Source: Anastrepha obliqua | Taxonomy: Eukaryota; Arthropoda; Insecta; Diptera; Tephritidae | Length of the DNA stretch: 64,000 nucleotides | Assembly: GCF_027943255.1 (NCBI RefSeq) | Contig: NC_072893.1 | Span: 28,728,001 to 28,792,000, forward strand | Direction of reading: 5' to 3' | In this document: piece by piece, positions 40,225 to 50,309 of the stretch | Numbering within the stretch: the first letter of the stretch is position 1 | How the letters are laid out: each line of letters starts with the position of its first letter | Translations under genes and position numbers: made by a program | Notes under the pieces: model-generated | The model's database searches: none | The model's input: the letters and a program-made list of their open reading frames with translations, nothing else | What the model was told of the DNA's origin: nothing

Positions 40225-41880
40225 TTCCTTACGCTGCTCTGGAACGGCCCCCACCATTGGGAAGGTGAGGTTCTGTGAGCGGCGCAATCTGCGCCTTGTT
40301 CTATATTGTGATGCAAATGCCCAGCATACAATCTGGGGCAGCAGCAAGTGCAATGGCTATTCGAGTTTATCACTTCCTCTTGCCTAGACATACACAACAA
40401 GGGCACACAGCCAACGTTTGTAACTGCTAGAAGACCGGAGGTGATTGATCTTACCCTATGAAACTCAAAACTTGGGTGGTCAGTCAAGAACTGGAGAGCC
40501 CTTGTCGAAGATTCATGCTCACACCACAGGTACATTGAGTTTCAGTGTAGCGAGGAGGCACAAATGCCATTGCCCTCAAGAAACTCCAGAAAAACAGGCT
40601 GGCAGAAGTTTAGAGGGTCGTTGCAGGAACTTGACGTGACGCCACCAAGACTTCGGAGGCAGGGCGTTGATGCAGCTGTTGAGAAAATCAACGCTACCTT
40701 AACTGAATGTTTTGAGGCCGCCTGTCCAATTCGACTTCTCCCTGACCGGACTTGCGTTTCTTGGTGGAATCGAAAGCTCCAGATGTTGAGGCGTGAGTCG
40801 AGAAAACTTCTAAACCGGGCGCTCAAGATCAACCTTGCTGAGGACTGGGAGCAATACCGCGGTATTCAGAAAAACCATATGAGGCTTATTTGGGAATCGA
40901 AAAGAGCTTCTTATAGGGAATTCTGTAGCGGTATTGAACCTCTGAGTGACACGGCGAATTTGGTTAGGATCCGGAAAAGGGACCTAACTGCAAAGTGGCA
41001 AGTGAGACACTCAACTTGCTGATGGAATCTCACTTTTCAGGTAATCAGATAAACAATAACCGGCAACAGCCCTCAACAAAAGAGGTTTTTGTCAGAGCTG
41101 CTAAACCTTCTCCCTCTGTGCTGAATGAGGCCTTCATTCGATTTGCCATCAAAACTTTTTTTGTGGCTACAAGTCGCCCGGACTAGATGGCATATATCCT
41201 GTCATGCTGACAACAGGCTTGAAGAGAATCTTCACTGCATGCCTGGCTCTGGCCTATATACCACGTTCTCGGAGAATGCACCAGCCCCAAAAGCTTTAGA
41301 CCCATCAGCTTAACTTCTTTCATGCTGAAAAGTCTCGAACGACTGGTGGAATTACGCATACGGCAGAAGTCGCTGAAGACTACCCTCTGTCTCCATTTCT
41401 GTGCACTCTTGCACTTTAGCTAGGAAGCTGGCCTCAGAGACCGTTATGTCAGTCCTTTCTGCAGCCATCAAAGCCACAGTTGCCAAACGGTTTACTCTAA
41501 CCCTTAAGCGAGCTTGGCAGGCTGAGAGGAGCTGCAGATGGACAAGCTAATGTTGCCTGTCATGTCCGACCGACTGTCGTGGTTCCTCCTGCCACTAAGT
41601 AGAAGGAACTATAGGCAGCTGGTTGGACTGATGACGGGCCACTTTCTATAGGCAAAGCTCATGGAAAAGGTGGGCATCTCAGACAGGCATGTGGAGAGGA
41701 GGATGAGACGGCGGACCACTTTCTGTGCGTCTGCCCAGCCTTCGCTCGAACCAGGTTTGAGGCTCCTTTGGCTCCTTGGCACCCCAAGATCTACTCAGAT
41801 TTCCTCGGAGATCGAGTAGGCTTAAAGAAAATTAAAAAGGGAATCCGAGTGCAGTAAAATGGACTTAATTTTGTCTGAGT
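40225..41880 (+). pseudogene. R1-like non-LTR retrotransposon, internally deleted (EN, RT start, C-terminus)
   Basis: Plus-strand pieces in several frames. APE endonuclease: LYCDANAQHTIWGSS near 40305, NKGTQPTFVTARRPEVIDLT near 40400, SCSHHRYIEF near 40525 (the catalytic SDH is SHH). The linker 40564-41022 is open: RNSRKTGWQKFRG, ISWWNRKL-type CVSWWNRKLQMLRRESRK, RASYREFCSGIE. RT start near 41000-41340: LLMESHFSG, SPGLDGIYP in a shifted frame. The RT core and RNase H are deleted; 41430-41880 shows LVGLMTGHFL, MEKVGISD, a knuckle with EDETADHFLCVCPAF split over frames, and a 3' tail with A9 at 41907. Endonuclease and RT are non-functional. Confidence 0.8.
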
Positions 41881-41899
41881 TCTGTACTTGCTAGTCTGT

Positions 41900-42928
41900 T
41901 CCGACAAAAAAAAACCTTACAAAGTAATCGACGCCATAACCCCAGAAATGCGCCAAAATGTGCAAACTATTTTATGAATTTCATTAATCACTTCCTTTTT
42001 CTGGTAAAAACTTATTTGTTAGAAATATATTAAACATTTTCACTAGAAAAATTATCAAATTATTCGCATGGAAAAAATGCATACAACAAAAATTTTATCA
42101 CAATAAGTAGGCCAATTTTTATGACCGCAACTGTACATACGTCCCAATCAGCTCATGCCCACCGACCCATATATATACATATATATATGTACGTATGTTT
42201 GCATAAGTAAACCCACCTATAACTCCGAAAGCCCGCACTTCACTCAACTACCACTAGTAACCTTTGCAGGTGTTCATCACTCTGTAAGTAACTGTCCAAT
42301 TCGTTCCATTGCACAACTCAATGCGCACAGTCCACTCCAGCTCAGACTACATTGTGATGAACGTTGCCAGCATTTCTCCAATCTCACATTGCATTCGGTT
42401 CGTCGAGTCATAGTTGAGCAGGGCTGGGAGTTGCAGTGCTATACCAATCGTTTTAATCTGCCAACGCTTTGACTATCACTACAACAACAACAGCAGCAGC
42501 AACAATACTATAACTGGTGCTCTGCCAAAGCCACCTGACGATTTTCTTTCTTTCACTTCGTAAAGCGTTTTTGTTCGTAAGTACCCGTAAATCTGCTTTT
42601 TGTGATTTCTTTTCTTTCGCTTTTTATGCGATGTTACGTTACGCTTGTGATTTCTCACAAAAGTCCTTGTTGACTTTTTTCAACGCTTTATTGGGTTATT
42701 GGCCATGTATCGGACTCTGTGTGGGTTTGGATGAGTTTGAGTGGGTTTGGGTGAGTTTGGGTGGGGTGACGATATCCAAGTAAGGTGAAAAAACTAAGAA
42801 AAACAAAAATAACTTTAGAGTCATATTCCAAATCTTTAACGTTACATAGCAAACTTGTAAGTGTATTAAAGACCCTGCTAATGATTGATAATTCTAATGA
42901 TTGGGGAAAAATACCAAGACGCTTGAGG
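41900..42928. other. No recognised gene; TA/CAG simple repeats
   Basis: Spacer with TATATATAC repeats at 42168-42198, a CAACAACAACAGCAGCAGC run at 42482-42503 and a GGGTTTGGGTGAGTTTGGGT stretch near 42740-42770 (four G-runs, possible G-quadruplex). No coding support. Confidence 0.4.
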
Positions 42929-42930
42929 TA

Positions 42931-44198
42931 TACGAGGGGTGCCTTTTATTTGGCAGGATTTGGAAATCCTGGTGTTGCAATCTGACAACTGACAGCTGTA
43001 TCGCAAAGTTTGACATTTTTTGGCTGTTACGTACTCAAAAAGTTTTGAAATACCAGCGCTATTTGTGTTGTTTACAGTAACGTAAAAGATTCATCTCGGT
43101 CCAAAAATGGAATTAAGTCGTGAACATTTTCGTACGATTATTTTTTACAACTTTCGACGTGGATTAACTCAGCAACATTGCATGGATGAACTTAATCCAT
43201 TTTTTGGCGATGAAGCTCCATCAAGGACCAGTGTTTATCGATGGTATGGTGAATTCAATCGTGGTCGTAGTTCACTCCAGACGAATTTCGTAAAGGTCGT
43301 CCAAAATCAGTTGTTGTTCCGAAAACCATTCATGCTGTGCGCGAACTGATATTGCAAGATCGTCATGTGACCTATCGTGAGATTGAGACAATCTTAGGCA
43401 TTAGTGGGACATTTGACTGTCAAAAAAATTTGTTCGCATTGGATCCCACACAATTTGTCAATCACTCAAAAAAAGGCTCGTGTCGATTGATCGAAGGAAA
43501 TGCTCAAAAAATACGATCGCGGGGCTTCGAAACACGTCTCTGACATCGTGACAGGTGATGAACCATGGATTTACGCGTATGAGCCCGAAAGTAAACAGCA
43601 GGCGACTGTATGGGTGTTTCAAGATGAGCCAAATCCAACAAAAGTTGTTCGCGCACGAAGCACTTCCAAGCAAATGGTCGCCTGTTTTTTCGGAAAAACT
43701 GGACATGTCGCAACCATACCACTAGAACAACGCAGAACAGTAAATTCTGAGTGGTACACAACCATTTGTTTGCCAGTTGTCTTCCAAGAAATTAGGAAAA
43801 CCAATCGCCAAAGACGGATCACTCTTCACCAGGACAATGCGAGCTCTCACACATCGGCTCAAACAACTGCATTTTTGAGCACCCAAAACATCGAATTAAT
43901 GGGTCATCCGCCGTATAGTCCTGACTTGGCACCGAATGACTTCTTTTTATTCCCGTACGTAAAAAACAAACTGAGAGGTCAACGTTTTTCGACACCTGAA
44001 GAAGCGGTTGCGGCATTCAGAATGCATGTTTTGGAGGTACCTCATTCAGAGTGGCAAAAGTGCTTCGACAATTGGTTCAAACACATGCAAAAGTGTATAG
44101 ATCTTCATGGAGAGTATTTTGAAAAACAATAAAGTGATTTTCGATGATTAAAATTTGTTTTGTTCTCTAATCCCGACATATAAAAGGCAACCCTCGTA
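42931..44198 (+). mobile_element. Mariner element (DD34D) with TIRs and TA duplication
   Basis: 1268 bp. Left end TACGAGGGGTGCCTTTTATT and inverted right end (TACGAGGGTTGCCTTTTATA on the minus strand), flanked by TA at 42929-42930 and 44199-44200. Plus-strand transposase. It sits immediately beside a minus-strand R1-like RNase H relic (44205 onward), probably inserted in it. Confidence 0.9.
43107..44132 (+). pseudogene. Mariner DD34D transposase with two frameshifts
   Basis: The ATG at 43107 starts MELSREHFRTIIFYNFRRGL, with the first HTH to about residue 55 (SVYRWYGEFNRGRSSLQ). A frameshift near 43280 is followed by GRPKSVVVPKT, VRELILQDRHVTYREIETIL. A second disruption near 43410-43500 removes part of the linker. 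From 43500 the frame is open to the TAA at 44130: MLKKYDRGASKHVSDIV, first aspartate in TGDEPWIYAY, KQMVACFFGKTGHVATI, second aspartate in LHQDNASSHT, third in YSPDLAPNDFFLF (34 residues between), then GEYFEKQ. All catalytic residues are kept. Roughly 340 residues originally, normal for mariner. Confidence 0.9.
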
Positions 44199-44204
44199 TA
44201 AGCA

Positions 44205-44955
44205 AATTTTGCAGCTTTTCTGTCGCTGCAGGCTCAAACAGATCTGCCTATCCATCTGTTTTCCACTACAAAGTTTGTCGCTTCTTGAACAGCATACACC
44301 TCCGTTTGAAAAACAGATGCATGCATTCCAAGAGCTAAGTGTAATTTTGTCCCGCTGGATTCCACGTAGACACCAGAGCCGGAACTGTCGTCGGTGCTGG
44401 AGCCATTCGTAAAAATGCGATAACAGTGTTTGCCGAGCTCATTTTCAGAGTTTGACTACAATTGAACCTCTGGCAGCACCACACTGTATCTCTTTTCAAG
44501 TACGACTTTGGATGGCAAGGAGTTAAGGGGAATGGAGACGAGCGTTGGATCGAAGCCCATAACTTCTCTGTTGTCCAATACCGGACAGGGACCGTGCGAA
44601 TTTCCATTGTGTCTCAGCCGGCAGCTGGCCTTCACGGCCTCTCCTTGGATAAAAACTTCAAGTGGTGGTAGACTAACCAGAGCATCTAATGCCAGGCTTG
44701 AAGTAATCGGAAAAGCTCCGGTGCAACAGATGGCCACGTTGTAGTCTTGTTAAGGTCCATCTGACTCCCACGAGAGAGACTCCACTCATCCAAACCACTG
44801 ATGCATAGGTACCAGAGGCTGTCATTGCTTTGGATGTCTTTATTTCAGCGTGGGGCTTCCAAAGGAGTTTACTATCGAGGACTACTCCAAGATATTTGAT
44901 TTCTTTGGATAGCTGGATTGTCACTCCTTTTAGCTTTGGCAGAGTTTTGTAAGCA
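44205..44955 (-). pseudogene. R1-like RT end and RNase H relic
   Basis: Minus-strand reading from 44924: IQLSKEIKYLGVVLDSKLLW, then a shifted frame with LTRLQRG, ITSSLALDALVSLPPLEVFI, EAVKASCRLRHNG, FDPTLVSIPLNSLP, KRYSVVLPEVQL; then RNase H near 44430: IFTNGSSTDDSSGSGVYVES (TDGS changed to TNGS) and SVFQTEVYAVQEATNFV. It ends at the mariner boundary at 44200, inside the expected SDSQAA block. Frameshifts and the Asn mutation mark it as dead. Confidence 0.75.
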
Positions 44956-44959
44956 TTGC

Positions 44960-45426
44960 TGCAATACCCAGCAGACTAACGAAATAATTAATAAAAGGCC
45001 CGATATACACAGGCTCGAGCTTCGCTGGCAGAACAAAGCTCGACGACAACCAGAGCCCACAAGCCATGAGGGCCATCTCAATAAATAAACGATATTTAAC
45101 CGCATCATACGCTTAAATTTCAATAGCCTCGCAGCTTCAGATGGATTCGCAAAGCAAATCCATACGAGATGGAAACAGTAGCGTGAAAAAGAAATATACA
45201 TGTATTTTGTATTTTAGAATTTGGTGGTTCAATCAAAATGTAAACAAACAAATAAACCAAGTAAGGAAGGAAGGCTAATCCGGGCCATACCGAACTTTAT
45301 ATACCCGCGAACAATAAAATTTAGTGTGGGTTGTCTGCTAATTTTTGGAATCAAAGAAGCTCATAGATCAAAGTAATAGCTTATGACATCAGAGGGGCGT
45401 ACGGAGACTTAGTTTTAACATATAAA
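44960..45426. other. No recognised gene
   Basis: Spacer. CCATACCGAACTTTATATAC near 45284 is the sort of TATA-containing stretch seen at insect element promoters, but there is no adjoining element to support it. Confidence 0.25.
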
Positions 45427-45883
45427 ACGCCGAATAGGTTGGTGTGTACTACCAGGTTCGAATCAGCATGAAACAGCAAAGATTGAAAGAAAACACAAAT
45501 TCTAATAGTGGTCACCCCTCGGCAGGTAATGGCAAACCTCCGAGTGTATTTCTGCCATGAAAAAGCCGGTAGGTCCCTCCATTTGTGAAACAACATCAAG
45601 ACGCGCGACTAACGGAATATGTTTTAAATATTCCTTTTTAAGTTTTAATAGTCTTTATTAGTCACTAAAACCAACTGCTTAAACAGAAGTGTCTACTAAA
45701 ACTAAAACTTAAGAGCTAATATTACAAAGTTTATGTTACAAACTTACAAACTTACTTACAGCTAGAGTAATATTTAAACTTAACAACGGAAGTTCTCTGA
45801 TCTCTCTAATGATCTTACTCTTAGAAGTAAGAGAGTATGTAACTCGCGCAGGTCACAAATGGGAGAAGGAGCTCGGCCATACC
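45427..45883 (+). mobile_element. SINE-A copy split by a 238-bp insert
   Basis: Head: the A box is degraded (CGCCGAATAGG) and the B box GGTTCGAATCA (45455-45465) is well kept. Body: TAATAGTGGTCACCCCTCGG, GGCAAACCTCCGAGTGTATT, CATTTGTGAAACAACATCAA. After an interruption (45607-45844) the SINE continues CACAAATGGGAGAAGGAGCT, CGGCC at 45854-45883, which is the 3' end of the consensus. The tail (CACCCAAAAAGGGTG) is missing. Confidence 0.75.
45607..45844. mobile_element. Unclassified 238-bp insertion inside a SINE
   Basis: The segment that interrupts the SINE, flanked by CGCGC on both sides (45602-45606 and 45845-45849), consistent with a 5-bp target duplication. AT-rich, no open frame, no clear terminal inverted repeats (GACTAACGGA at the left, GTATGTAACT at the right). 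It could be a LINE tail or a fragment of a solo LTR, but the ends do not show TG...CA. Confidence 0.45.
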
Positions 45884-45909
45884 TCAGCAATTGTGGTCGC
45901 ATGGAAATA

Positions 45910-46160
45910 GGGTTCCAACTCGTTTCATATTCCTTCTATTCTCCAGACTTAGATACCTCGGACTACTATTTGTTGCCCAATTTGAAGAAATAGCTGGCGG
46001 GAAAAAATTTGCGTTCAAACAAAGAGAAGATTAGAGACATGAATGGCAATTTTCCAGACTTGGACAAATCTTTTCAAATATGAATGGGTTCAACAAACTA
46101 GAACACCGTTGGGCGAAGTGTATAATCCTAAAAGAGGACTATAAGCAATTTTTTTGCACG
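45910..46160 (+). pseudogene. Mariner transposase C-terminal fragment
   Basis: Plus-strand reading: SFYSPDLDTSDYYLLPNLKK, a stop, LAGKNLRSNKEKIRDMNGNF, PDLDKSF, then in another frame NKLEHRWAKCIILKEDY. The YSPDLAPSDYYLFPNLKK...KLE.RW.KCI.L.GDY pattern identifies the mariner C-terminus, with the third aspartate kept. N-terminal parts and TIRs are absent. Confidence 0.72.
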
Positions 46161-46449
46161 GAACTTGCAAGGGAAGCAAAAGCAAAAACAACTCTAATGC
46201 GAGCGATTGTTGGCTATATGGATTTATTTAGAGAAATGAGAATGAACACATTCGAAAGAGATGAAACCTTCTCAGCTGGTAGCGGCACACACCGGCTTTT
46301 CCCATAGTAGTTCAAGGCTCGCATCGACTTTTACATTATTTCCATCGCAGCTCAAAGTGCAATCAGATTAAAGCAGGTTGGCCTCTAGAGGCAATCTCTC
46401 AAGGGACATGGTAGTATTTTCGAGCAGTTAACACCGTATTTCTCCGTAC

Positions 46450-47065
46450 TTCGAACAGATTTCACTATCCGCAAACTAGTGTTTGAGGGTCGTGCTGGAG
46501 CAAACCAAATAGGAAGGATTGGATCGAGGGAAAAATCTGCACCGAAGCTTGCACCTCTGTCTTCACTGACGGTTCCAAGATGGATTTTCGCAGGAAAGCG
46601 CAGAAAAGATGAAGCTCCATTTCTTCATGTGCTATTTCGAAAATCCTTTGGCCCCAGTACAATATACGAAGGACTCAGGAAGTCCTTTGGACTCCTCGCC
46701 ATTCAGTTTTTAAACTCGTAGCTCTGTTTACCAGTCACTGGACGATCGGCACACACGCGGAAATGCTAAGGTTGCCGCTGCAGAAGCTGTGGGGACCTTT
46801 CAGAGAAGGAGACTGTTGAGCACTTTCTCTGTAAATATCCGGGTTTGGCAGCTAGGCGAATAAGGTCACTTGGTGATCCTTTTTTCGACAGCCTGGGGCA
46901 GTGTGCTAACCTAAATCCCATCAATCTTGTCCATTATATCAACAGCTCTGGCTGGCTGTAGATATCTGCCTGTTGGAGGTCTCATTGCGGTATCAAAACG
47001 GCGCTTCAGTCCTACTTGGAGAGTATCAGACTAGCACTTCAACCATTTCATCTACCTGCCTACCT
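46450..47065 (+). pseudogene. R1-like 3' end, third plus-strand copy
   Basis: Shares AGGAAAGCGCAGAAAAGATG with 32220, the GACTCCTCGCCATTCA and CCAGTCACTGG blocks with 13160-13210, GAAGGAGACTGT with 13285, and the 3' end ATCAGACTAGCACTTCAACC, ATTTCATCTACCTGCC. Coding blocks LVALFTSHWTIGTHAE and the knuckle are in different frames with stops. No RT. Confidence 0.7.
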
Positions 47066-47149
47066 TAAGGCTCGCTAGTTGATAGCCGCACCTCGCATAT
47101 GTTCTATATTAGTTCCACAAACTGCCTCCCACACGGCAAACAACATAGG

Positions 47150-47210
47150 TGAGCTGCTTGATGCATGCCATACCAGCGGTAGGCCTTGGGTTCATCACCC
47201 ACTGGATATG
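47150..47210 (+). mobile_element. Possible SINE-B head remnant
   Basis: ATGCCATACCAGCGGTAGGC followed by CTTGGGTTCATCACCCA resembles the anticodon and T-arm part of the tRNA-like head at 7530-7572 (TGCCATCCCAGAGGTTATGG, GTTCGAGTCCCA). No tail or target duplication seen. Weak. Confidence 0.35.
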
Positions 47211-48690
47211 AAATATTGAGAGATTTTCGAATAACGGTCCTTCCACGGGAGATCGTACATTTTTGCCAGCAGAAAGTTTCTCACAACAATAATCTGACAT
47301 TTGGTATTCAAGACTCTTACCACAAACGGAGATGAAGTTCGATCTAAGCAGCCGTCCAGGATGTATACCTCATAGCCTATTGGAAAAGCAAAAAAAATTG
47401 GTATGCATCTGTCAAGCTATTTGACATTTGACACTGGTTAACAGCGAAAATATCTCCCACTTTCCAACGCCTACCTCCACCAATCAATCACAGACATGAA
47501 TGAGGATATGGAAAAATGTCCGCAAAAAATGTAAAATCGAAGGATTGAATGCGAAAATCACTTAAAGGATGTAATAACGCAGATATCCACAAAGCGTCGA
47601 TAGCAGAAGCAGCAACAACAATTAGCACAGTCGCACATGCATAAGAACGTACGTTTGTATGTGCGAAAGAAAGTAAGAAGAGAAACAAATAACCCCAAAA
47701 CAAAGAGAAATCCCGCAGGTCTTAAAAATAACGAGACAGAGAAGAGTTTAAATAAAAGCAAGAACTACAAGTGTGCACACATACACACAATACACAACGT
47801 ACAACCGGAAGCGGCGTTACACATCCACAAGCTTTTGCTGCTCGTCGCACAATAACAACTACCTACATATGTCGATATACTCGTATACAATCATGTGCAG
47901 AAAACCAGATTCGCATAGAGTTGAGCTGCTGGCACACGCGTAACATTTCCGCATCCCTTCGACCCCCAAGTTACTGCTTTCCATCTACGTGTCGGACGGG
48001 GGCTGGCGGCCATATCAAATACAAACTCGCAATACAAATGGGTACAACGCAATAAAAATGACTAGCCCTGGAGGTGGCCGCGGATGAAAGTTTCGATACG
48101 GATTTGCATTTCAGCTGCAACAGAGCGCAAAGGCAAGAGGCGCAAGGGCAGCACAGTGAGTTGTTGAGAGTTGGCGAAACAAGCAAAGGCTAGAAGCAAA
48201 ATAATACAAAAAAACGGTACTGCAGCGACAGTAAGAATCAAGGAGTATAGGAAAAAGTATTGAAGAACAAACAAACAGCAATGCAAAAAAACGCGCCAAT
48301 GCAAAAGGGCAAATCTATGAAAATGCAAAGGATTCCGTGCAGCGGAGGCAGGTGCAGTGACATGCAGTTGAGAGTGGCAAAAGTAAACAAGCGGCGTAGT
48401 AGCAAAGCAATAAAGTTGCTTTTTTCAAATACCTACACACATGCACATACACATACATACATACATACATACGTACGTGTGTGCTGCAGTCTGTGCAGGT
48501 TGGTATGCAAATGCCTTCGATAATCAACAAGCGGCAACTAATTCTACCAACAAAACACTACCAATGCGTATTGAACACCAAAGCAGAAGAATAAGAAAAA
48601 ATCAGTGATCAAAAAACATCGATAGCAATAGGAACAATAACAAACACAGGGCCAACACCGCAAGCCGCAGCAACTGGCAAACCGAACTCA
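47211..48690. other. Unassigned region with CA/TACA repeats
   Basis: About 1.5 kb without transposon signatures, rich in CAA/CA and A-rich short repeats. A CACATACATACATACA tract runs at 48434-48482. The composition (CAACAACA, GCAGCAACAA) resembles 5' UTR or promoter-proximal DNA of some fly genes, but no start site can be shown. Confidence 0.3.
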
Positions 48691-48697
48691 ATAGCGG

Positions 48698-48970
48698 ATG
48701 CGTTGTGCAAAACAGGATGCCATAAGGATTGTCCCGCCTTGCCGCGCCGCGCCCGTTCGGTCGCCGATACGGAGCAGTAGCAGTGCCAGTAGCAGCAGCA
48801 TCACCATCATTCTGCGCCCATTAACGCAGCAATCCATTGGCAGCAAACTCTTCAGCACTTCCTTTACGCGTGTAGCACAGAATTTTTCACTTCACTTGGA
48901 TATACTTGGATTTTTTTCGTTCGTTGCATTTCCTTGTTTTTTTTTTGTTTTTTGTTTTGCATTTAGTTAA
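48698..48970 (+). CDS. Weak candidate host exon, unknown product
   Basis: ATG at 48698 with an in-frame stop just upstream (TAG 48692-48694). The first 65 codons are GC-richer than the surroundings and Ser/Arg-rich (RSPIRSSSSASSSSITIILR), then the frame runs into T-rich DNA encoding Phe-rich residues before the stop, which looks like read-through into an intron. No strong splice donor seen (best GT at about 48873). Product not recognised. Could be chance. Confidence 0.22.
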   Translation: MRCAKQDAIRIVPPCRAAPVRSPIRSSSSASSSSITIILRPLTQQSIGSKLFSTSFTRVAQNFSLHLDILGFFSFVAFPCFFFVFCFAFS

Positions 48971-49033
48971 CTTTTTTCAGTTTAGTTTGCTGTTTGTTGT
49001 TTATTTTTGTGTGTTCTCTGTTGGATTTTCTGC

Positions 49034-49160
49034 CAGCAAATCACGTGTATTAGGTGACTTCGATGAACGTGTCATGCCAGCCGAGCGTCTTTGTGTTGCC
49101 ATCGTTGTGGAAGGCGCCTTTGAGTATTGCTTGCAGCAGTTTTTGTCATTGATATGTTGA
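49034..49160 (+). CDS. Weak candidate terminal exon
   Basis: A long pyrimidine-rich stretch ends in TTTTCTGCCAG at about 49038, a plausible 3' splice site. It is followed by a short open segment with fly-like codon choice (SKSRVLGDFDERVMPAERLC, then VAIVVEGAFEYCLQQF) ending at TGA (49158-49160). I cannot connect it to an upstream exon with confidence, and the product is not recognised. Confidence 0.25.
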
Positions 49161-49319
49161 TGAAATGTATTTTTTCTGCAATTTAAAAGCTCTTTAAGCA
49201 ACTGGATAAAAATGTGTCTCAAAGTGATGGTTAATAGGGAAATCTATGCCATCCCCTCAGCTTCAGGCCGAAGTTCTCCAATAAAAGAGGGTCGCATAAT
49301 TTGTGCTAACTGAGGAAGA

Positions 49320-49640
49320 CAGCCGCCGTGTCCGAATGGCTTGGTGCATGACTACCATTCGGGGGTGCATAGGTTTGAATCTCAGTGCATGAAACAGCAA
49401 AATGATAGAAAAAGTTTTTTTCTAACGGGGGTCGGCCATCGGCAGGCTAAACCAAACCTCCGGGTGCATTTCTGCCATAAAGAATCTCATCATAAAAAAA
49501 CCATTTGCCGCTTGGAGTCGACTTAAAACTATAAGTCCCACCATTTGTGAAACAACATCAAGACGCACACAACAAAAAGAAGGAGGAGGTCGGCCAAACA
49601 CCTAACAGGGGTGTACGTGCAATTATTTATTTATTTTTAA
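49320..49640 (+). mobile_element. SINE-A, near-complete plus-strand copy
   Basis: Head with A box TGTCCGAATGG (49329-49339) and B box GGTTTGAATCT (49372-49382), 43 bases apart as in a tRNA. Body: AACGGGGGTCGGCCATCGGC, AAACCTCCGGGTGCATTTCT, GGAGTCGACTTAAAACTATA, CATTTGTGAAACAACATCAA. 3' end: GAGGAGGTCGGCCAAACACC, GGGGTGTACGTGC then an ATTT repeat tail. Pol III promoter layout with a TA/AT-rich tail. Confidence 0.85.
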
Positions 49641-49976
49641 AGAAGGCAGGGAAACATTTTTACTCCAAAAATACACTTTACTTTTCGAGATCAGCTTTTA
49701 AAAATAGTTTTCCATTATCTTTGAACTTGCACGACCGTCCAAAGGTTGCGCTTTGGAACCTTTGAACTAGAGCCCATTTCTGCTTGGTGTAAAAATGGCC
49801 AGCGATGACTTCAGTGGCGCTACTTGAACTTAACACTCTGAGAAAGACAGTTTTGTTTTTTTATAAAAAATATGAAATTTCACATATCTCTCACTCGATG
49901 CTGGACTGATTTCGTACGCTGGTTGACAAAATGTGATTAACCTTCAACACTATAAACCAGACTATACTTTTTCGGC

Positions 49977-50220
49977 GGCCGCCGTAGTCGAATGGATTAC
50001 TATTACTATTCGGAATTCGGAGTACGTTGGTTCGAATCTCCGTGAAACACCAAAATTAAGAAAAACATTTTTCTAATAGCGGTCGCCTCTCGGCAGGCAA
50101 TGGCAAACCTCCGATTGTATTTCTGTTATGAAAAAGCTCCTCATTAAAAAAAAAATATTCCGTTCTGAACTGCAGGTCCTTCCATTTGTGGAACAAAGCA
50201 TCAAGACGCATATATAAATA
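49977..50220 (+). mobile_element. SINE-A copy with best A and B boxes, short 3' end
   Basis: Starts GGCGGCCGCCG. The A box TAGTCGAATGG (49985-49995) fits TRGYNNARNGG exactly and the B box GGTTCGAATCT (50029-50039) is one base from consensus, 44 bases apart. Body: AATAGCGGTCGCCTCTCGGC, GGCAAACCTCCGATTGTATT, CATTTGTGGAACAAAGCATC, AAGACGCATATATAAATA. The GGAGGAGCTCGGCC 3' block is missing. Flanks ATACTTTTTCG (49970s) and ATACTTTTCCG (after 50217) may be a target duplication with one mismatch. Confidence 0.84.
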
Positions 50221-50309
50221 CTTTTCCGAATGTCGTTGTAGCGCTAAATCCGAATCTAAACTGAGAGTAATCAGAGCTAGTCAAGTTTTCAATGTCATCA
50301 TCACCATCA

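Noticed and set aside
42730..42775. Telomere-like GGGTTTGGGT repeat
   Set aside because: Too short and irregular, inside ordinary sequence; at most a G-rich patch.
45280..45310. LTR or element promoter (ACTTTATATACCC)
   Set aside because: No adjoining element or repeat partner to support it.
49977..50050. tRNA gene (near-perfect A and B boxes)
   Set aside because: The same head followed by the same non-tRNA body recurs at several loci, so it is a SINE.
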